From the NCBI GenBank assembly GCA_002305335.1, contig DBQR01000015.1, forward strand, positions 1 to 45,938: a stretch of 45,938 bases of DNA, given 5' to 3'. The notes beneath the pieces were generated by a model, which saw only the letters and a program-made list of their open reading frames with translations, ran no database searches and had not been told where the DNA came from. The position numbers and the translations under genes are program-made. Numbering within the stretch: position 1 is the first letter of the stretch; every line of letters begins with the position of its first letter. This DNA comes from Clostridiales bacterium UBA1389. GTDB lineage: Bacteria; Bacillota; Clostridia; Oscillospirales; CAG-382. This document shows positions 42,546 to 45,938 of the stretch, in pieces.

Positions 42546-43706
42546 ATGCGGAAAACATTGGTCATACCCTTTACTATAATCGCCGTTGCGATATGTATAT
42601 TATTGAACACGGCCTTCTCGTCCCCCGACGACTTTGTCACCGACAAAGCTTTTGAAACCAACTCGACAATTACGGGGATGGAGGCTGTTAATAATATTCC
42701 CCTTGACGAGGTTTTCACCGAAGACCCCTTCAAAGTGGCTTTGGTGGACAACGGCAACATTAATCCCGCAAGGGAAATATCGGGTATAGAACAGCGGAAC
42801 AAAATAACCGGGGCAGCTTCCTATGCCGCCTTTATGGATTCCGAAATTGACCTTTCCAAGGTTGACGTTAAAGTCCAGACTTCCATCCTTACCGATATGA
42901 TTAATAACTATAATTTCGGAAAGGACAAGATAACCTTTATCCCCGGCACCACCGGCACCCTTAAAGGGGACACTTCGACTCTCCAGGCCCTTATAGACAA
43001 GAAGGGCAAAAACGTTTCCTTCTTGGCAATAAGGTTAAGGGACGGGGCCGCCGCGGGCTATAACGTGGACAGCTTTTATCAGTCCTGTTCCACCATTAAG
43101 ACCCCCCTTACCCTGTATGCCGCTCAGCTTATCCAGCAGGGGGAACTGTCCTATAACGACATATTCACCTACACTTCCTCGGCATATATTAGCGGTTCGG
43201 GGGTTATCAAGAACTACCCCACCGGCACCCGGTTTAAGCTCAAAACCCTTGTTACATATGCCATTACCGAATCGGACAACATTGCCTACCAGATGCTGTG
43301 TCAGAATTTAGGGGTAAAAAACTTCTATAATTACCTTGACAAATTAGGCTGCGATACTCTAAGCGACGACAGGGACACCAACCGCTACTGGCCGGATTCC
43401 AACTGCCGGTCGTCGGCATTGTGGTGGAGTCAGGTTTACCAGTTCAAAAATTCCGGCGACGTGGGCAAATGGTACTGGGGACTCTTCGGCGACGCCCCCT
43501 CCCGCATCGACACCGCCTTGGGACACGCCAAGGAATGCTACACCAAGTCGGGTTCCTCCACATATTCCATGCACGAAGCGGGGATAATAATGGGCGACGA
43601 ACCCTACCTCGTGGTTATATTCACAAACTCCACCTCGTCATCTGCCAACACCGAATCCTACTTCTATCAGGTGGCAAGGGAAATAGATAAACTTATCTGC
43701 AGTTAA
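42546..43706 (+). CDS. Serine hydrolase of class A beta-lactamase / PBP fold
   Basis: 386 residues, N-terminal membrane anchor or signal (about 5-26) and an exported catalytic domain (about 135-386). The three active-site motifs are S182-T-I-K185, S243-D-N245 and K334-S-G336. I find no Glu166 equivalent in the omega-loop region (residues 270-290 read DTLSDDRDTNRYWPDSNC), so it may be a peptidoglycan carboxypeptidase-like or a non-hydrolysing family member, not a true beta-lactamase. Four cysteines in the domain are unusual. Ribosome site CGGAG. Shares a divergent promoter region with murQ, pointing to wall turnover. Confidence 0.88.
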   Translation: MRKTLVIPFTIIAVAICILLNTAFSSPDDFVTDKAFETNSTITGMEAVNNIPLDEVFTEDPFKVALVDNGNINPAREISGIEQRNKITGAASYAAFMDSEIDLSKVDVKVQTSILTDMINNYNFGKDKITFIPGTTGTLKGDTSTLQALIDKKGKNVSFLAIRLRDGAAAGYNVDSFYQSCSTIKTPLTLYAAQLIQQGELSYNDIFTYTSSAYISGSGVIKNYPTGTRFKLKTLVTYAITESDNIAYQMLCQNLGVKNFYNYLDKLGCDTLSDDRDTNRYWPDSNCRSSALWWSQVYQFKNSGDVGKWYWGLFGDAPSRIDTALGHAKECYTKSGSSTYSMHEAGIIMGDEPYLVVIFTNSTSSSANTESYFYQVAREIDKLICS

Positions 43707-43755
43707 AACACAGGTTTTAAATTGCCGTCTTGGCGGCAAACGGAGAACAAGGAAA

Positions 43756-44763
43756 ATGGAAAAAAAGCTCCATACAATAACGGTTATAGTACCCTGTTAT
43801 AATGAGGAGGAGGCTCTTCCGTTTTTTTATAAAGAAATATGCCGCGTTGCGGAAACCCTGAACGAAACAGTCTTTGAACTTTTATTTGTTGACGATGGCT
43901 CCAAAGATGGCACTTTGGAAATACTCAGAAAGCTTGCCGCCTTCGACAAAAGAGTAAGATATGTTTCGTTTTCTCGTAATTTCGGCAAAGAATCGGCAAT
44001 GTACGCCGGACTTGAAAACGCCACCGGCGATTATGTGGCCATAATGGATGCGGATTTGCAGGACCCCCCCGCTCTCTTGCCCCAGATGCTGGAAGCCATA
44101 GAAAAGGAAGGCTACGACGCGGTGGGGACAAAACGGTCAACCCGCAAGGGGGAACCGGTCATACGCTCCATGTTCGCCCGGATGTTTTACAGGATTATAA
44201 ATAAAATCTCTAAAGTCCAGATGATCCCCGGGGCAAGGGATTTTATCCTGATGAAGCGGAACGTAAAGGAAGCCATACTCAGTATGCCGGAATACAACCG
44301 CTATACAAAGGGGATTTTCAACTGGGTGGGCTTTAAGGTCAAATGGCTTGCCTACGACAATATACAACGGGTAGCGGGGAAAACCAAATGGTCCTTCTGG
44401 AAGCTGTTTAAATATTCCATTGAATGTATCGTCGCCTTTTCCACCGCACCTCTTGCAATCGCCTCGTTTTTCGGATTTTTGTTCTGCTTCCTTGCGGTGG
44501 TGGGTATAATTATAGTGGTGATAAGGGATTTGGCGGGGATTCAGTCGGCGGCGGGCTGGCCTTCCATGATATGCATAACATTGTTTGTGGGGGGAGTCCA
44601 GCTTTTCTGCACGGGAATTTTAGGCACCTACCTTTCAAAGACCTATCTTGAATCCAAGCGCAGACCCATGTATCTGACTTCAGAAACCGAAAAAGATTTG
44701 GATAAGGAGAAGATATTAAATGAAATTAGGGATTATAACAAGCCACGACAGGACGGGAATTAA
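43756..44763 (+). CDS. Family 2 glycosyltransferase, polyprenyl-phosphate type (GtrB/DPM1-like)
   Basis: 335 residues. GT2 domain opens with TVIVPCYNEEEALPFFYKEI; DADLQDPP lies at about 98-105, then FSRNFGKESAMYAGLENATG earlier and KTKWSFWKLFKYSIE before two C-terminal membrane helices (about 229-258 and 266-292). This is the DPM1/GtrB/YkcC group, which loads a sugar on undecaprenyl phosphate for transfer outside the membrane. The tail (SKTYLESKRRPMYL) is standard. AAGGAAA precedes the ATG. The epimerase gene overlaps its last 44 bases. Confidence 0.93.
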   Translation: MEKKLHTITVIVPCYNEEEALPFFYKEICRVAETLNETVFELLFVDDGSKDGTLEILRKLAAFDKRVRYVSFSRNFGKESAMYAGLENATGDYVAIMDADLQDPPALLPQMLEAIEKEGYDAVGTKRSTRKGEPVIRSMFARMFYRIINKISKVQMIPGARDFILMKRNVKEAILSMPEYNRYTKGIFNWVGFKVKWLAYDNIQRVAGKTKWSFWKLFKYSIECIVAFSTAPLAIASFFGFLFCFLAVVGIIIVVIRDLAGIQSAAGWPSMICITLFVGGVQLFCTGILGTYLSKTYLESKRRPMYLTSETEKDLDKEKILNEIRDYNKPRQDGN

Positions 44764-45505
44764 ACAGGTAGCGGATTTAGGATTGAAATACGCCGAATTT
44801 GACGTAAACGGCGACGATATAAGCTATCTTACCGGTAATGAAGAAGGTATAAAAGCGGCAATGGGGGAATTCGGCGTTGAAATCGCCGCCGTCGGCAGAT
44901 GGGGAAGAAACCGCCTGAATTCCGACCTTACCGTAAATACAAAGGAACAAAAGGACGAATTCGACCTTATTGATTTCTGCGTCAATGTGGGCTGCCCCGT
45001 ATATATAACCGGTATTAACTATGTCAACGGTTTTTCCTATTATTCCAACGTTTCCGCAGCCATTGGGTATATTAAATCCCTCATAGCTTACGCAAACGGG
45101 AAGGTTAAAATCTGCACATACAACTGTGAATGGAACAGCTATGTGGATAAACCCAGGGAATGGGACATAATCCACGACCATATAAAGGAACTGGGGATAA
45201 AGTACGACCCATCCCATGCCGTAAACGCCGGAAGGGATTATATGGCGGAAATCGTAAAGTACGGAAACCGGGTTTATCATATACATCTGAAGGGTACCAT
45301 CAATTCCAACGGAATTCACCTTGACGACCCCCCCGCAGGGATGGATATGATAAACTGGCCTGCTTTTGTTTCGGTGTTCCGCAGGTTCGGCTATGACGGT
45401 GTTTTGTCAATAGAGCCCCATTCCGCCACCTGGACTGGTGAATTAGGGGAAAAGGGACTGAAATACACCATCAAATATTTCAAATCCCTGCTGTTCGAAG
45501 AATAA
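44720..45505 (+). CDS. Sugar phosphate isomerase/epimerase-like TIM barrel (AP endonuclease 2 fold)
   Basis: 261 residues of the xylose-isomerase-like family. Probable metal ligands are in YNCEWNS, KYDPSHAVNAGRD, VYHIHLKG and LSIEPH (a Glu/Asp/His/Glu set). The AAGGAG site lies inside the GT2 gene, and the two genes overlap by 44 bases in different frames, so translation is coupled. The linkage suggests it supplies or modifies a sugar used by the glycosyltransferase, but the substrate is unknown. A cytoplasmic enzyme with no signal. Confidence 0.9.
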   Translation: MKLGIITSHDRTGIKQVADLGLKYAEFDVNGDDISYLTGNEEGIKAAMGEFGVEIAAVGRWGRNRLNSDLTVNTKEQKDEFDLIDFCVNVGCPVYITGINYVNGFSYYSNVSAAIGYIKSLIAYANGKVKICTYNCEWNSYVDKPREWDIIHDHIKELGIKYDPSHAVNAGRDYMAEIVKYGNRVYHIHLKGTINSNGIHLDDPPAGMDMINWPAFVSVFRRFGYDGVLSIEPHSATWTGELGEKGLKYTIKYFKSLLFEE

Positions 45506-45506
45506 T

Positions 45507-45842
45507 ATGGGAATCTTCAAAAAGGACAAACCCCCGAAGGACACAAATTCGGTGGAATTCCGCCGTTACATGGCAAAAAAGCTGAACGAACGGAAGATAA
45601 GATATGTCCTTGAAAAAGAGGAAACGGTAAACCGGGTTATCGGCAAGGACGGATTTTTTTCGGTTTTCGGCGGTGAAATTTCGGTCATCTGCGGGGAAAA
45701 GACCCTTTTCCGCTCAAAGGTGGACACCCTTTCCGCCTGCTGGGAATTTTTAAGCCTTGAAGGTGTAACTATAACCGGCTACGACCTCACCACCGGCAAA
45801 GAACGCACTATTTTGGCGTATTATAAATATTATAGAAGTTGA
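45507..45842 (+). CDS. Small protein of unknown function in the GT2 operon
   Basis: 111 residues beginning MGIFKKDKPPKDTNSVEFRR, basic at the N terminus and with several beta-strand-like segments later (EISVICGEKTLFRS, VTITGYDL). No membrane helix or signal. It begins one base after the epimerase stop and is therefore the third gene of the same operon. No family recognised. A terminator follows at 45867. Confidence 0.75.
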   Translation: MGIFKKDKPPKDTNSVEFRRYMAKKLNERKIRYVLEKEETVNRVIGKDGFFSVFGGEISVICGEKTLFRSKVDTLSACWEFLSLEGVTITGYDLTTGKERTILAYYKYYRS

Positions 45843-45866
45843 AATATCATAAAAAGCAAAGAAGCT

Positions 45867-45895
45867 AAAGCCCCCGTGTATCGCGGGGGCTTTTT
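45867..45895 (+). terminator. Terminator of the GT2 operon
   Basis: AAAGCCCCCG pairs with CGGGGGCTTT around a 7-base loop, continuing into TTTTT. Confidence 0.9.
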
Positions 45896-45926
45896 AATGA
45901 AATCCACAGCCGATGCTATGGATAAA

Positions 45927-45938
45927 AAAGCCTTCCCC
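45927..45938. repeat. Start of a second copy of the palindromic repeat, cut by the window end
   Basis: AAAGCCTTCCCC is the opening of the element seen at 38273. The remainder lies beyond the window. Confidence 0.55.

Noticed and set aside
1..45938. tRNA, rRNA, CRISPR arrays, phage or intact insertion sequences
   Set aside because: I looked for cloverleaf ends, regularly spaced repeats, transposase or integrase motifs and found none.

Overview
The window looks like chromosomal DNA of a low-to-mid-GC Gram-positive anaerobe of class Clostridia, most likely an uncultured Oscillospirales/Ruminococcaceae-type bacterium. The reasons are strong AGGAGG-type ribosome binding sites, TTG/GTG starts, sigma-A promoters (many with extended -10 TGnTATAAT), GC hairpin plus T-tract terminators, Clostridia-type families (FliB-like methylase, YdjI/YdjG-like zinc-ribbon proteins, a dockerin, DUF4830-like), and an intergenic palindromic repeat of the kind common in that order. 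There is no rRNA, tRNA, CRISPR array, phage or intact transposon.

Layout. 1-7.2 kb: FliB-like lysine methylase (-), pirin plus FMN reductase, LemA plus TPM protein, an alpha/beta hydrolase and a UGT-type glycosyltransferase, with a small ABC-permease relic between. 7.5-10.1 kb: a GH27 alpha-galactosidase, a small unknown protein and a PflX-like radical SAM protein. 10.1-20.3 kb: a 5TM/PAS/GGDEF/HD-GYP c-di-GMP sensor protein, a large two-repeat beta-helix lipoprotein, a cold-shock protein, a membrane-anchored GHL10 glycosidase-like protein and a second hydrolase. 20.4-23.1 kb: an amino-acid ABC transporter under a clear lysine riboswitch; its binding protein has its two lobes in reversed (circularly permuted) order. 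23.2-23.65 kb: a gene-decay zone holding an orphan terminator and an EAL-domain relic. 23.8-33.7 kb: a CPA2 antiporter, an ABC-2 exporter pair, a Gfo/Idh/MocA oxidoreductase, an MsmX/UgpC-type sugar ABC ATPase, an RsuA/RluB-type pseudouridine synthase, a 44-residue membrane peptide gene, a DUF4830-like protein and an ABC-F ATPase. 33.8-38.2 kb: an operon of SPFH (YdjI-like), YdjG-like and an SGNH esterase. 38.4-45.9 kb: a secreted dockerin-bearing GDPD, murQ divergent from a penicillin-binding/beta-lactamase-fold protein, and a GT2 / TIM-barrel epimerase / unknown operon.

How the genes fit together. Much of the window concerns the cell envelope: three surface proteins (beta-helix lipoprotein, GHL10, SGNH) appear to share a small recurring module, the GDPD could act on phosphodiester-containing wall polymers or lipids, and MurQ and the PBP-like protein deal with muropeptides. 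LemA/TPM and SPFH/YdjG-like sets are both envelope-stress-type genes but lie about 30 kb apart with no PspA in the window. The strongest unusual signals are the permuted lysine-binding protein, the shared surface module, the GDPD with an apparently dead first barrel plus dockerin, and the EAL relic beside a living c-di-GMP protein. All functions are inferred from reading sequence; no searches were run.
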